A stretch of 64,000 nucleotides of DNA, taken from contig NZ_CP083560.1 in NCBI RefSeq assembly GCF_025143825.1, positions 124,001 to 188,000 of the forward strand, written 5' to 3'. This stretch comes from Sulfitobacter sp. S223 (GTDB lineage Bacteria; Pseudomonadota; Alphaproteobacteria; Rhodobacterales; Rhodobacteraceae). Made by a program: the position numbers and the translations under genes. Of the stretch, positions 33,971-42,634 are shown piece by piece (positions within the stretch are counted from its first letter, which is position 1; each line of letters opens with the position of its first letter). The notes beneath the pieces are model-generated. The model saw only the letters and a list, made by a program, of their open reading frames with translations, had not been told where the DNA came from and made no database searches.

Positions 33971-34750
33971 CTATTTGTTGACCCAATTGGGTTTGCGTTT
34001 TTCGACAAAGGCATTCACGCCCTCTTTGAAATCTTCGGTCTTGGATAGATCCGCGATAACTTCGCGGGAATAAGCAACACTGTCTTGCATGCCGTCACGG
34101 GCATACATGTCATTGAGAACCCGTTTCGTTGCTTTCACAGCTGATGGGGACACCGTGCAAAGCTGCTCAGCCTTCTCCATTGCCTTGGCCATTAGTTGGT
34201 CATGGGGATGCACCTCATTGACGCAGCCCATCGCAAGCGCTTCGTCCGCCATGATGGTGCGACCTGTGTACATCATTTCCTGTGCGGCCAGACGGCCGAT
34301 GTAGCGCGACAGGCGCTGCACACCCGATGCAGCCGCAAAGAAACCGACCTTAACTTCTGGCAGCGCGAACTTGGCGTTCTCGGATGCAAGGATGATGTCG
34401 CACGACAGCGCTGTTTCAAACCCGCCACCCATCGCAAAGCCGTTCACCGCAGCAATGATCGGTTTCTCAAGGTCAAAGCGTGAGGAAAGGCCCGCGAAAC
34501 CAGTTGGCGTCATCTTTGCCTTTGACCCGCCTGAGGCAGTTGCCTTCAGGTCGTTGCCTGCAGAAAACGCTTTGTCACCCGCGCCCGTCAGAACCGCGAC
34601 CCAAAGGTCTTGGTCGGCGGCGAAGTCATCCCAGCATGCGGCCATCTCGTTATGCATGTCCACGTGAACGGCGTTATAGACGTCAGGCCTGTTCATCGTG
34701 ACGACAAGAATGTGACCCTTCTTTTCGGTTGTGATAAATTCGTAGCTCAT
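33971..34750 (-). CDS. Enoyl-CoA hydratase/isomerase family protein
   Basis: A 259-residue crotonase-fold protein that hydrates 2-enoyl-CoA to 3-hydroxyacyl-CoA. Oxyanion-hole segments are AFSAGNDLKA and NGFAMGGGFETALSCDI; the second catalytic acid region is LPEVKVGFFAA. The ATG overlaps the 3-hydroxyacyl-CoA dehydrogenase stop by 4 bp, so hydration and dehydrogenation enzymes are made together. Confidence 0.88.
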   Translation of the reverse strand: MSYEFITTEKKGHILVVTMNRPDVYNAVHVDMHNEMAACWDDFAADQDLWVAVLTGAGDKAFSAGNDLKATASGGSKAKMTPTGFAGLSSRFDLEKPIIAAVNGFAMGGGFETALSCDIILASENAKFALPEVKVGFFAAASGVQRLSRYIGRLAAQEMMYTGRTIMADEALAMGCVNEVHPHDQLMAKAMEKAEQLCTVSPSAVKATKRVLNDMYARDGMQDSVAYSREVIADLSKTEDFKEGVNAFVEKRKPNWVNK

Positions 34751-36036
34751 ACCTTCAGACCTCCGGTATCGATTTCAGTGAATTTGCCACCTGTTGCGGC
34801 GAGGTGACGCAAAAGATCGGCAGGGGCGAAGGCCGGATCGTCAGCACCCAGCTTCTCCATCCGATCAAGCACGGCCTGCGCGCCTACCATATCGCCATAG
34901 AACATTGGCCCACCCTTGTCGGCAGGCCAGCCATAGCCGTTCAGCCAGACGACATCGATGTCAGAGGGGCGCTGCGCCTTGTTCTCTTCGAGAATTTTCA
35001 CAGCCTCGTTGATCATAGGGTAAATACAGATTTCGATGATCTCTTCAGGGCTCATCGTGGTCGGCTCGGCACCGGTCACATTCTTGATGATGCCCGCAGT
35101 TACATCGGACGGAATCGGACGGCGGTTTTCATCGTAGTCATAAAAACCGGCTTGGGTTTTTTGCCCGCGGCGATCCATTTCGCACAACATGTCGCGGATC
35201 GGGTTGTCAGTTGTTGCACCTTTGGACCAACCAATGTCGAGACCGGCAAGATCGCTCATCTGGAAGGGGCCCATTTTGAAGCCGAAGCTGTTTAATGCGG
35301 CATCCACGTCCCAAGGCATCAATCCCTTCGCCAGCAGCTTGTTCGCCTGAATTTGGCGCGCAAACAGAATGCGGTTGCCGACAAACCCGGGGCAGACACC
35401 CACAAGGGCTGCAATCTTGTTGATCTTCTGCGCCAGCGCCATCGAGGTGGCGACAACATCGTCAGCTGTATGTTTTGCCCGGACAATCTCTAGCAGCTTC
35501 ATCACGTTCGCAGGTGAGAAAAAGTGCAGGCCGATTACGTCTTCGGGGCGCCGTGTCATTGCAGCGATTTCGTTGATGTCCAACGCAGATGTATTGGTGG
35601 CAAGGATTGCGCCCGGCTTCATCAAAGCATCAAGTTCGGTGAATATCTTGCGCTTTAGATCCATGTTTTCGAACACAGCTTCGATCACCAGATCGCAATC
35701 GGCCAAATCCGCAATGGCAAGGCGGCCATCGAACCGGTTCATGCGTGCCTCGACTTCTTCTTGCGGGAAACGTCCCTTGTCAGCTGAGCGTTGGTAGTTG
35801 CCACGAACCACCTTGAGGCCACGGTCCAGCGCCTCTTGCGTGGTTTCGACGATTTTCACATCATAGCCTGCTGTCGCAAAATTCATTGCGATGCCGCCAC
35901 CCATTGTCCCGGCACCGATGATCCCAACGATTTTGATGTCGCGTTGCGGTGTGGCAGCATCCAGATCGGGTACTTCCCAAGCCGCTTTGCCTGCTGTCGC
36001 GATATAGTCGCCAATTTCTTCTGTTGTTGGTGTCAT
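34747..36036 (-). CDS. 3-hydroxyacyl-CoA dehydrogenase (stand-alone, FadB C-terminal-like)
   Basis: A 429-residue NAD-dependent L-3-hydroxyacyl-CoA dehydrogenase. The dinucleotide motif GAGTMGGGIAMNFATAGYDV lies about 40 residues in, and HFFSPANVMKLLEIV carries the catalytic His; the VGVCPGFVGNRI segment and two C-terminal 3HCDH domains follow. It corresponds to the dehydrogenase part of FadB or FadJ without the hydratase part, which is supplied by the next gene. It overlaps the acyl-CoA ligase stop by 4 bp. Confidence 0.9.
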   Translation of the reverse strand: MTPTTEEIGDYIATAGKAAWEVPDLDAATPQRDIKIVGIIGAGTMGGGIAMNFATAGYDVKIVETTQEALDRGLKVVRGNYQRSADKGRFPQEEVEARMNRFDGRLAIADLADCDLVIEAVFENMDLKRKIFTELDALMKPGAILATNTSALDINEIAAMTRRPEDVIGLHFFSPANVMKLLEIVRAKHTADDVVATSMALAQKINKIAALVGVCPGFVGNRILFARQIQANKLLAKGLMPWDVDAALNSFGFKMGPFQMSDLAGLDIGWSKGATTDNPIRDMLCEMDRRGQKTQAGFYDYDENRRPIPSDVTAGIIKNVTGAEPTTMSPEEIIEICIYPMINEAVKILEENKAQRPSDIDVVWLNGYGWPADKGGPMFYGDMVGAQAVLDRMEKLGADDPAFAPADLLRHLAATGGKFTEIDTGGLKV

Positions 36037-37736
36037 GTTTTTGCCTTTTCAGTCTCTAAACAAGCGGCGCGCAAGCCGCGCCTGTCAATCTTGTCGGTTG
36101 CACCGCGCATCAAAGGGACTGTTTGCGTCCAAAGATGCTGGGGTATTTTATAGCTCGCGGTATGGCCTTCCAAAGCCTGAGCCATCTGCTTTTGGTCCAA
36201 CGCTGCGCCTTCGCGTAGCTGCACACAGGCGCCTACAATCTCGCCCAACCGTTCGTCAGGTACAGAGAACGCGCAGGCTTCGATCACATCGGGCAGACGG
36301 TGAAGCGCACCTTCGACATCAAGACAGGCGATGTTTTCACCACCACGGATAATGATGTTTTTCTTGCGATCCAGAATTGTGACAAAACCGTCTTCGTCCA
36401 TTACCGCCAAATCGCCGGTGCGGAGCCATCCGTCTTGCAGTGTCTCGGCTGTCGCTTCGGGTTTGTTGAGGTAGCACCGCATATTGGCAGGGCTTTTCAC
36501 AGTGATTTCACCCAACTGGCCAAGAGGCACCTCATTGCCGGCGTCATCAAGCAGACGAAGCTCTTGCACCGGTGGGTGTAGTTTGCCTGCGCTTTCGGGA
36601 CGGTCGATATAGTCATCTCCGATCATCCCGATTCCAAGCGCGTTGGTTTCGGTCATGCCCCAGCCTGTGGCGATACCTGCATTCGGGAACGTTTTGGCCA
36701 GTTGAGCAACCTGCGCTCCGGGCCGTTTAGCACCGCCAGACCCGAGATAGTCGAGCGTTTCCAGCTTAACACCGGACTTGCGTGCGGCGGCCATCAGGTC
36801 AGCCGACTGCGTTGGTACGCCGAGAAAGCGTGTGATTTTTTCGGCTTGGATCAGGCGCACGGCCTCGTCTGCATCCCATTTGCGCATCAAGGTAACCCGT
36901 GCGCCTGCGACAAGGCTAAGTAGAAATAGAGGATGCGTTGCCGTCACGTGAAACAGCGGCGTGACGACTAGGGCAGAGGGCGGCAAAGGCTCGGGCGCTC
37001 CCTCTTCCGGTGGTGTGACCAAAGGAGCGACGACGGCCTGCATTAACCAGCTGAACACAGCACTCACAGCGCTGCGATGGGTTTGTACGACGCCTTTTGG
37101 ATGACCTGTGGTTCCTGAGGAATACATCACGGCAAAATCATCATCGGTGTCAATGTCGACGGCCAATGGCGCGTCAGATGCAGCAGTCTGAAGAGAAGTG
37201 TAGTTGTGTGCGACCATCCCCTCGCCGTCCCGCACGCCGACCAGTTGAAGGTTTAAATCGGCTTCCAGAGGCTGCAACCGTTCGATGCGCGGACCATCTG
37301 CAAACACCAGTTTTGCCTCACTATCGCGCAAAGCATAGTCAAGCTCTTCGGTTGTCCACCAGGCATTTACGAAGACAACAGTCGCGCCCGTCGCGGAAAT
37401 CGCCAAGACCAGGGTCATCAGCTCGGGATAATTCCGCATGGCAATGGCTACGCGGTCCCCGCGCCCGATGTTGAACTTTGTGCGCAATACCTGTGCCACG
37501 CGCCGTACTTCGGCGGCAAATTCACCGAATGTCCAACGCTCCCCTTCGTAAAGAAGATAGTCTGCTGCGCCGTTATCATGTTGTGCCATTCCGGCATCGA
37601 TCAATCCGTGGACAGTGGGCGGAATGTTTTGAAATGCTTTGTAGGTGACGCCCCGCACAACGGTTGGCGCTACGGCGAAGGTGGGGTTGGTGCTGAGCAC
37701 ATGGGCTACAGCGTCTTCCGGCGACATCGGGTTCAT
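36033..37736 (-). CDS. Class I acyl-CoA ligase (adenylate-forming)
   Basis: A 567-residue ligase when started at the ATG at 37736. Motifs are MYSSGTTGHPKGVVQTH (P-loop), GWGMTE, GWLRTGDLAV and DRKKNIIIRGGENI. It activates a carboxylic acid to its CoA thioester and is first in the leftward beta-oxidation operon. The start is uncertain: the frame stays open to 37925 and an ATG at 37808 exists, but its GGAGG touches the ATG. The 37736 start overlaps a 12-codon upstream ORF that has a good ribosome site. Confidence 0.85.
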   Translation of the reverse strand: MNPMSPEDAVAHVLSTNPTFAVAPTVVRGVTYKAFQNIPPTVHGLIDAGMAQHDNGAADYLLYEGERWTFGEFAAEVRRVAQVLRTKFNIGRGDRVAIAMRNYPELMTLVLAISATGATVVFVNAWWTTEELDYALRDSEAKLVFADGPRIERLQPLEADLNLQLVGVRDGEGMVAHNYTSLQTAASDAPLAVDIDTDDDFAVMYSSGTTGHPKGVVQTHRSAVSAVFSWLMQAVVAPLVTPPEEGAPEPLPPSALVVTPLFHVTATHPLFLLSLVAGARVTLMRKWDADEAVRLIQAEKITRFLGVPTQSADLMAAARKSGVKLETLDYLGSGGAKRPGAQVAQLAKTFPNAGIATGWGMTETNALGIGMIGDDYIDRPESAGKLHPPVQELRLLDDAGNEVPLGQLGEITVKSPANMRCYLNKPEATAETLQDGWLRTGDLAVMDEDGFVTILDRKKNIIIRGGENIACLDVEGALHRLPDVIEACAFSVPDERLGEIVGACVQLREGAALDQKQMAQALEGHTASYKIPQHLWTQTVPLMRGATDKIDRRGLRAACLETEKAKT

Positions 37737-37771
37737 AAGGTTAAACCCGATACGATTTGCAAGCTTGTCAT
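37733..37771 (-). CDS. Candidate 12-codon leader ORF coupled to the acyl-CoA ligase
   Basis: ATG at 37771 follows GGGAGGGTCACA, the best ribosome site near the ligase, and encodes MTSLQIVSGLTL before a TGA that overlaps the ligase ATG at 37736 (ATGA). The same overlap pattern joins the other genes of this operon. It may be a translational-coupling leader, or the trace of a shifted N-terminus. No function of the peptide is claimed. Confidence 0.35.
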   Translation of the reverse strand: MTSLQIVSGLTL

Positions 37772-37895
37772 TGTGACCCTCCCAAGTCGGCGGGTCGCCT
37801 TTCCTCATCCTCCCGAGGGCGGGCGACTCTCTTTGAGAGCAGACTAGGGGGAAAGTTGGGGGCTGCCAATACCGCAGTACGGAACTTCGTTTCGC

Positions 37896-37907
37896 AAATG
37901 GCCATTT
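37896..37907. promoter_or_regulatory. 12-bp palindrome upstream of the ligase operon
   Basis: AAATGGCCATTT is perfectly self-complementary and lies about 125-160 bp upstream of the ligase leader. It is in the presumed promoter region of the leftward catabolic operon and may be an operator, though it could be chance. Confidence 0.3.
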
Positions 37908-37941
37908 AATGCCAGTGGCTAACAAACCTTACGTATCTTAG

Positions 37942-37968
37942 GCCGCGCAATGTTGGAAATTGCGCGGC
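37942..37968 (-). terminator. Hairpin downstream of kdsB
   Basis: GCCGCGCAAT / ATTGCGCGGC forms a perfect 10-bp stem with a 7-nt loop, 32 bp after the kdsB stop. No T-run follows on the minus strand. It probably marks the end of the kdsD-kdsB transcript and separates it from the ligase operon. Confidence 0.6.
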
Positions 37969-37999
37969 GAAATTAACATAATCTTCTAAATCGCATGAA

Positions 38000-38791
38000 T
38001 TATTCAGCGTTCAGGATAGATTCAATGCGCTCTACGTCGCCCGGATTGTTCAATTCCCAGAACACCCGGCCTTTGCCTTCTACCTCTACACAAAGAATGT
38101 TGGTGCCGTTTTCAAGAAAGCGTAGTTGCTCCAGGCCTTCATGCCGCTCAAGACGGCCTTCAGGCCAGCTTGCATATTGCGCCAGGGCTGCGGGCCGATA
38201 TGCGTAAAGGCCAACATGATGGAAGACTTCACCTTCGGCTTCTGCCTCCTTGGCAGGTGCGATGTACGGCAGGACTTCTTTGCTGAAATACAGCGCGCGG
38301 TTTGAGCGATCAAAGACGGCGGTTGTACCGCCGACCAGTCCGGCGGCGCGGTCAGCGCGGAAATGGGCGTAGGTTTGCGCATCACAGCGCACGACGGGTG
38401 TCGCAACAGGTGCTTCAGGGCGTGCAGCCATTGCGGCAATCAGATCCTCGACAAACCATGCGGGCGTCAGCGGCGCATCACCCTGCAAGTTTACAACCAG
38501 ATCAGCATCAAACACGCCGGCTGTCGCAGCTTCAGCGCAGCGCGCTGTGCCATTCTCACAAGTTTCCGAAGTCATGATGACCTGCGCACCAAATGCCTCT
38601 GACGCCTCTTTGATCCGCGCATCGTCGGTTGCGACAAAAACGGCATCAACGCCGTTCACGGCCATGGCCGCTTCCCAGCTGCGCTGGATCAGAGACTTTG
38701 CTGTGCCGTCGCGTTCGCGGAGCATCACCAGCGGTTTACCGGGATAGCGCGTCGAAGCGTAGCGCGCGGGGATGACAATAACGGTTTTCAT
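38000..38791 (-). CDS. kdsB: 3-deoxy-manno-octulosonate cytidylyltransferase (CMP-Kdo synthetase)
   Basis: A 263-residue nucleotidyltransferase that activates Kdo with CTP for lipopolysaccharide or capsule. The substrate loop PARYASTRYPGKPL is at residues 8-21 and the metal-binding Asp lies in VNLQGDAP; FHHVGLYAYR is characteristic. The ATG overlaps the kdsD stop by one base (TAATG), which fixes the start over an in-frame ATG eight codons upstream. Confidence 0.92.
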   Translation of the reverse strand: MKTVIVIPARYASTRYPGKPLVMLRERDGTAKSLIQRSWEAAMAVNGVDAVFVATDDARIKEASEAFGAQVIMTSETCENGTARCAEAATAGVFDADLVVNLQGDAPLTPAWFVEDLIAAMAARPEAPVATPVVRCDAQTYAHFRADRAAGLVGGTTAVFDRSNRALYFSKEVLPYIAPAKEAEAEGEVFHHVGLYAYRPAALAQYASWPEGRLERHEGLEQLRFLENGTNILCVEVEGKGRVFWELNNPGDVERIESILNAE

Positions 38792-39759
38792 TATGCTACT
38801 CCTGCACGCAGACAATCATGGATGCGCAACAGGCCCACCGGCGCTCCTTCGGCATCGACAACCACCAGCACAGTGATTTTGTTTTCGTTCATAACGGCGA
38901 GGGCGGTCGCGGCCATCATGTCAGGCGGGACAGTCTTTGGTGTCGGTGTGGCAACTTCGCTGGCACGTTTGCTGCCAAGGTGTTCGCTATTGCGGCGCAA
39001 ATCCCCGTCTGAAATCACACCAACCAGTTTGCCGTCTTCTACCACACACGCGATACCAAAACCCTTTTCGCTCATCTTTAGCAGGGTTTCTTGCATCCCC
39101 GCATCCGGCGTGACGACGGCCATCGCTTCAGTTCCGTGCATCAGCTGATGCACAAGGGCCAACTGCGCGCCAAGCTTGCCGCCGGGATGGTAGGTACGAA
39201 AATGCTCTGACAGAAAACCGCGTTGCTCCATAAGCGCCATGGCCAGCGCGTCACCCAATGCCAGCGCCATTGTAGTGGAGGTGGTGGGCGCGATGCCGCT
39301 GCCCGCTTCGGGTTCTTGAGGCAGTGTCAGGCAAAGATCTGCGGCCCGCATCAAGGTACTTTCGGGTTTGCTGCTCATCCCGATCATGGGGATGGAAAAC
39401 CGTCGCGTATGGTTGATCAAATCGCCGAGTTCTGACGTTTCGCCAGAATTGGACAATAAAATGCACAAATCTTCCTGCGTGATCATGCCCAGATCACCAT
39501 GGCTCGCCTCTGCCGGATGCACGAAATAGGCGGGCGTGCCGGTCGATGCGAGGGTCGACGCGATCTTGCGCGCGATATGGCCGGATTTGCCAATGCCTGA
39601 CAGAATGATGCGGCCTTTAATCTTTAGAATGCGTTCAACCGCTGGCGCGAAATCCATTGGCAGATTTTGGGCCATTCGCATAAGTGCGCTTCCCTCATGC
39701 TCCAGAACCTGCGCCGCTGTGGCCAAAATCGTTTCACGCGGTGCGTTGGTGTCTGACAT
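38791..39759 (-). CDS. kdsD: D-arabinose-5-phosphate isomerase (KdsD/KpsF type)
   Basis: A 322-residue isomerase that converts ribulose 5-phosphate to arabinose 5-phosphate, the first step to Kdo. The N-terminal SIS domain shows GIGKSGHIARKIASTLASTG and VHPAEASHGDLG; two CBS motifs occupy about residues 205-320. Full length for the family. Expressed with kdsB; kdsA and kdsC are not in the window. Confidence 0.92.
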   Translation of the reverse strand: MSDTNAPRETILATAAQVLEHEGSALMRMAQNLPMDFAPAVERILKIKGRIILSGIGKSGHIARKIASTLASTGTPAYFVHPAEASHGDLGMITQEDLCILLSNSGETSELGDLINHTRRFSIPMIGMSSKPESTLMRAADLCLTLPQEPEAGSGIAPTTSTTMALALGDALAMALMEQRGFLSEHFRTYHPGGKLGAQLALVHQLMHGTEAMAVVTPDAGMQETLLKMSEKGFGIACVVEDGKLVGVISDGDLRRNSEHLGSKRASEVATPTPKTVPPDMMAATALAVMNENKITVLVVVDAEGAPVGLLRIHDCLRAGVA

Positions 39760-39987
39760 AAATACTCTTTCCGCTGATCAGGGCGCTTTATGAAGATGTA
39801 CGCATAGCAGCCTCTTGCCGCAAGTGATCGACATGTTTTTAAAGCAAGCCCGATGTAAGCGTGTGCTACCACCCTATCTGTAATGTGAACGGAAGAGTGG
39901 ATATGAAACCGCATTGGTGGTTGAGGCGGCATCCCTTGGAAGTGTAAGCGCACAGTCAGACCGCCTCAGGTAGAAAAGGATCATCCG

Positions 39988-40998
39988 ATGAAAACAGCAC
40001 TTGTGACCGGCTCTTCCGGCTTCATCGGCTATTTCGTTGCAGACGCGCTTTTGGCGGCGGGTTGGTGGGTCGTCGGGGTTGATAGCATGAGCGACTATTA
40101 CGATGTCAGCCTCAAGCAGTCCCGCCTTGATCTTCTTGAGGCACATGAAGGCTTCACCAATGTAAAAAGCAAAGTTGAACAACCGGGTCTGTTGACGGAG
40201 TTGTTCGGGCAGTACCAACCCGAGATCGTTATCCATTTGGCCGCGCAGGCCGGTGTCCGGTATTCGCTGGAAAATCCGATGTCTTACTTTGAGACGAACC
40301 TTGGTGGGACGCTGCAACTGCTTGAGGCCGCACGCGCGCATCCGCCCAAACATATGCTTTTGGCCTCTAGTTCATCGGCCTACGGGGCAAATACAGAAAT
40401 GCCCTATCAGGAAAATATGAAGGCCGATCATCAGATGTCGCTTTATGCTGCGACCAAAAAGTCGACCGAAAACATCGCGCACAGCTATTCCCACCTGTTT
40501 GGCCTGCCGATCACCATGTTCCGGTTCTTTACAGTTTACGGTCCGTGGGGCCGCCCCGACATGGCACCGCACAAGTTTACTTCGCGCATCCTCGAAGGGC
40601 GGGCGATTGATGTCTATAATCACGGCCAGATGCGCCGCGACTTTACCTATGTCACTGATCTGGTTCAGGCGATCTTAATGTTGGTTGATGCGGTGCCGGA
40701 CCACCTTACCCAGCAGGGCAAATTTGTCGGGGACAGTCTGTCACCTGTGGCCCCTCACCGTGTGGTGAATATCGGCAATGCCGATGCGATCCCTCTTTTG
40801 GATTTCATCAAAGCGATTGAGGAGGCGACTGGCACCGAGGCTCAGATGAACCTTATGCCGATGCAGCCCGGTGATGTGCCTGCCACGTGGGCGGACACAA
40901 GCCTGCTTCAATCGCTCACGGGCTATGTGCCGCACACATCTGTGCGCGATGGCGTTGCCCAATTCGTGAATTGGTACCGCGACTATTACAGCATCTGA
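39988..40998 (+). CDS. NAD-dependent epimerase, UDP-glucuronate 4-epimerase-like
   Basis: A 336-residue extended SDR. The NAD loop is TGSSGFIGYFVADALL at the N-terminus, and the catalytic Tyr-x3-Lys is Y153-AAT-K157. The patterns HLAAQAGVRYSLENP, FRFFTVYGPWGRPDMA and RRDFTYVTDLV are typical of UDP-glucuronate 4-epimerases, which make UDP-galacturonate for surface polysaccharide. It has no membrane anchor. AAAAGGA precedes the ATG. Divergent from kdsD-kdsB across a 228-bp spacer, consistent with shared involvement in envelope sugars. Confidence 0.86.
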   Translation: MKTALVTGSSGFIGYFVADALLAAGWWVVGVDSMSDYYDVSLKQSRLDLLEAHEGFTNVKSKVEQPGLLTELFGQYQPEIVIHLAAQAGVRYSLENPMSYFETNLGGTLQLLEAARAHPPKHMLLASSSSAYGANTEMPYQENMKADHQMSLYAATKKSTENIAHSYSHLFGLPITMFRFFTVYGPWGRPDMAPHKFTSRILEGRAIDVYNHGQMRRDFTYVTDLVQAILMLVDAVPDHLTQQGKFVGDSLSPVAPHRVVNIGNADAIPLLDFIKAIEEATGTEAQMNLMPMQPGDVPATWADTSLLQSLTGYVPHTSVRDGVAQFVNWYRDYYSI

Positions 40999-41001
40999 GG
41001 A

Positions 41002-41679
41002 TCAGTCTTCGAAGCCGACAAACCGCGCGACCTCGGCAACTTCGCGGCGCTCTGACACAACAGCGTTTGCTGAGAAAGTTTCATCCGGCCAGCCCATCGC
41101 GACACACGTCATGATAACCTGATCTTCTGGAATCTGCGCATGCTCGCGGACGACGGGAGACTGCATAATCCCTTGGCCGTTGATCACGCACCCCAGGCCG
41201 CGTGACCACGCGGCGAGCGTCAGTCCGTAAGTTACCGCGCCCAGATCGAAATGGGCAATCGTGCCCCCTTCGAGCGACTTGTCGAAGGTCACAACGATCG
41301 ACACAGGCGCATCAAACTGGCGGAAACCGCGCATGACCCAATCCTGCCGCATCGCTTTGTCATCCCGCTCAATTCCCATGGCGGCAAAAAGTTGTTTGGC
41401 AATGCCCACCTGACGGTCGCGATGCGGTCCGTCATAGGCGCCGTGATCCACGATCTCACGGACGGGCGGCACCCCGTTGAGCATGCGGGTAGAATTTCCT
41501 TCGCGCACGCGCTCCAATGGCTCGCCTGTTAACACATGCAAATGCCATGGTTGGGTGTTCATTGACGATGGCGCCCGATTGGCCAACGCAATCACTTCTT
41601 CGATCAAAGTGCGTGGCACAGGTTTGTTCAAAAAGCCCCGAATACTGCGGCGGCCATTCATTGCCTCGTCAACTTGCAT
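41002..41679 (-). CDS. Nitroreductase family FMN-dependent oxidoreductase
   Basis: A 225-residue nitroreductase-fold enzyme. The N-terminal FMN-binding pattern is RRSIRGFLNKPVP and RAPSSMNTQPWH; the C-terminal cofactor region is CVAMGWPDE. Such enzymes reduce nitro compounds, quinones or enones with NAD(P)H. AGGAAG lies upstream of the ATG. It ends 3 bp from the convergent epimerase gene and follows the MipA gene by 12 bp, so it may be co-transcribed with it. Confidence 0.85.
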   Translation of the reverse strand: MQVDEAMNGRRSIRGFLNKPVPRTLIEEVIALANRAPSSMNTQPWHLHVLTGEPLERVREGNSTRMLNGVPPVREIVDHGAYDGPHRDRQVGIAKQLFAAMGIERDDKAMRQDWVMRGFRQFDAPVSIVVTFDKSLEGGTIAHFDLGAVTYGLTLAAWSRGLGCVINGQGIMQSPVVREHAQIPEDQVIMTCVAMGWPDETFSANAVVSERREVAEVARFVGFED

Positions 41680-41691
41680 GTATGTGTCTTC

Positions 41692-42453
41692 CTAGAAATT
41701 AAGTGTAAACTGACGGCTGAGGCCGATCTGGATGCGCCACTGATCCTCTGACCCGTTCATGGTGATGGGGCTGTCTGCCGCATCGCCCAAAAGCTTTTCA
41801 TAGCTCACGCCGCCTTCCAGTGACCATTTATCGTCAAGGAAATATGTGCCCGTAACCTGAATGCCCGCACCCAGCGCACCGCCTGCAGCGTCATAGGCGG
41901 CAAAGCTTGACGTCCCGCCAGTTGGCACGCTGAAATAAGTCTCGGCAAATTCGTCGTTGCCAAAGTTCACCCGTGGACCAGCCTTGATCACGAAGCGGTC
42001 ATTTGGACGCATGATAAGGTCGGCCCCAATTGTACCGGTCACACCGCTATGGCCTGTCACACCTTTGCGTACTTCACCAAATGCCATCCAGTTTGTTTGC
42101 TGGTATGCTAGGCCAAAGCCCAGTTCTACGGCGATATCAATGTCGTCCAGACCGGCAAGCTCTGGGTTATCATCGGCTGTGCGATCACCAAGAACGCGGA
42201 AGGCTGCATTGAGTGACACGCCATTGTCCGGAATGCCACGTACGCCGTTTCCCGTGTCAATCGCGCCCCATTTGAGGGACCCGAACGTGAATGTTGGCGC
42301 TGCAACAGCCGAGGTGGAATCAGCACCCAAATAGTCAGGTGCGGCACCAACACCGAGCCCGAGCGCAAAGTTGAAAGACCGCTCTTGCGCCGCTGCGGGA
42401 AGGGCAGCGCCCAGTGCCAGAGCAGAAACAGCTATAACCGAGAGAACGCGCAT
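41692..42453 (-). CDS. MipA/OmpV-family outer membrane protein
   Basis: A 253-residue secreted protein. Residues 1-22 form a signal peptide ending AAAQE. The mature part is beta-rich with alternating patterns (FALGLGVGAAPDYLGADS) and ends in Phe (RQFTLNF), the outer-membrane insertion signature. The family includes MipA, a murein-hydrolase scaffold, and OmpV; function in this group is poorly defined. No partner lytic transglycosylase operon is linked. Confidence 0.85.
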   Translation of the reverse strand: MRVLSVIAVSALALGAALPAAAQERSFNFALGLGVGAAPDYLGADSTSAVAAPTFTFGSLKWGAIDTGNGVRGIPDNGVSLNAAFRVLGDRTADDNPELAGLDDIDIAVELGFGLAYQQTNWMAFGEVRKGVTGHSGVTGTIGADLIMRPNDRFVIKAGPRVNFGNDEFAETYFSVPTGGTSSFAAYDAAGGALGAGIQVTGTYFLDDKWSLEGGVSYEKLLGDAADSPITMNGSEDQWRIQIGLSRQFTLNF

Positions 42454-42634
42454 TAAGATGCTCCAATAAAATCAGGAGCCGACAAACCGGTCCTGTAAGG
42501 GGTTTTCAATAATTTAGAGACGTGCCCGCTTAAAGTATATGGGGAAACGAAGATAAATTATTGCTATGGCTGGCTTAGTGCGCGGCAGGTCATTTTCGGG
42601 CAAGGCCGTGTTTTACCGACGTGCATTGTGGTAT

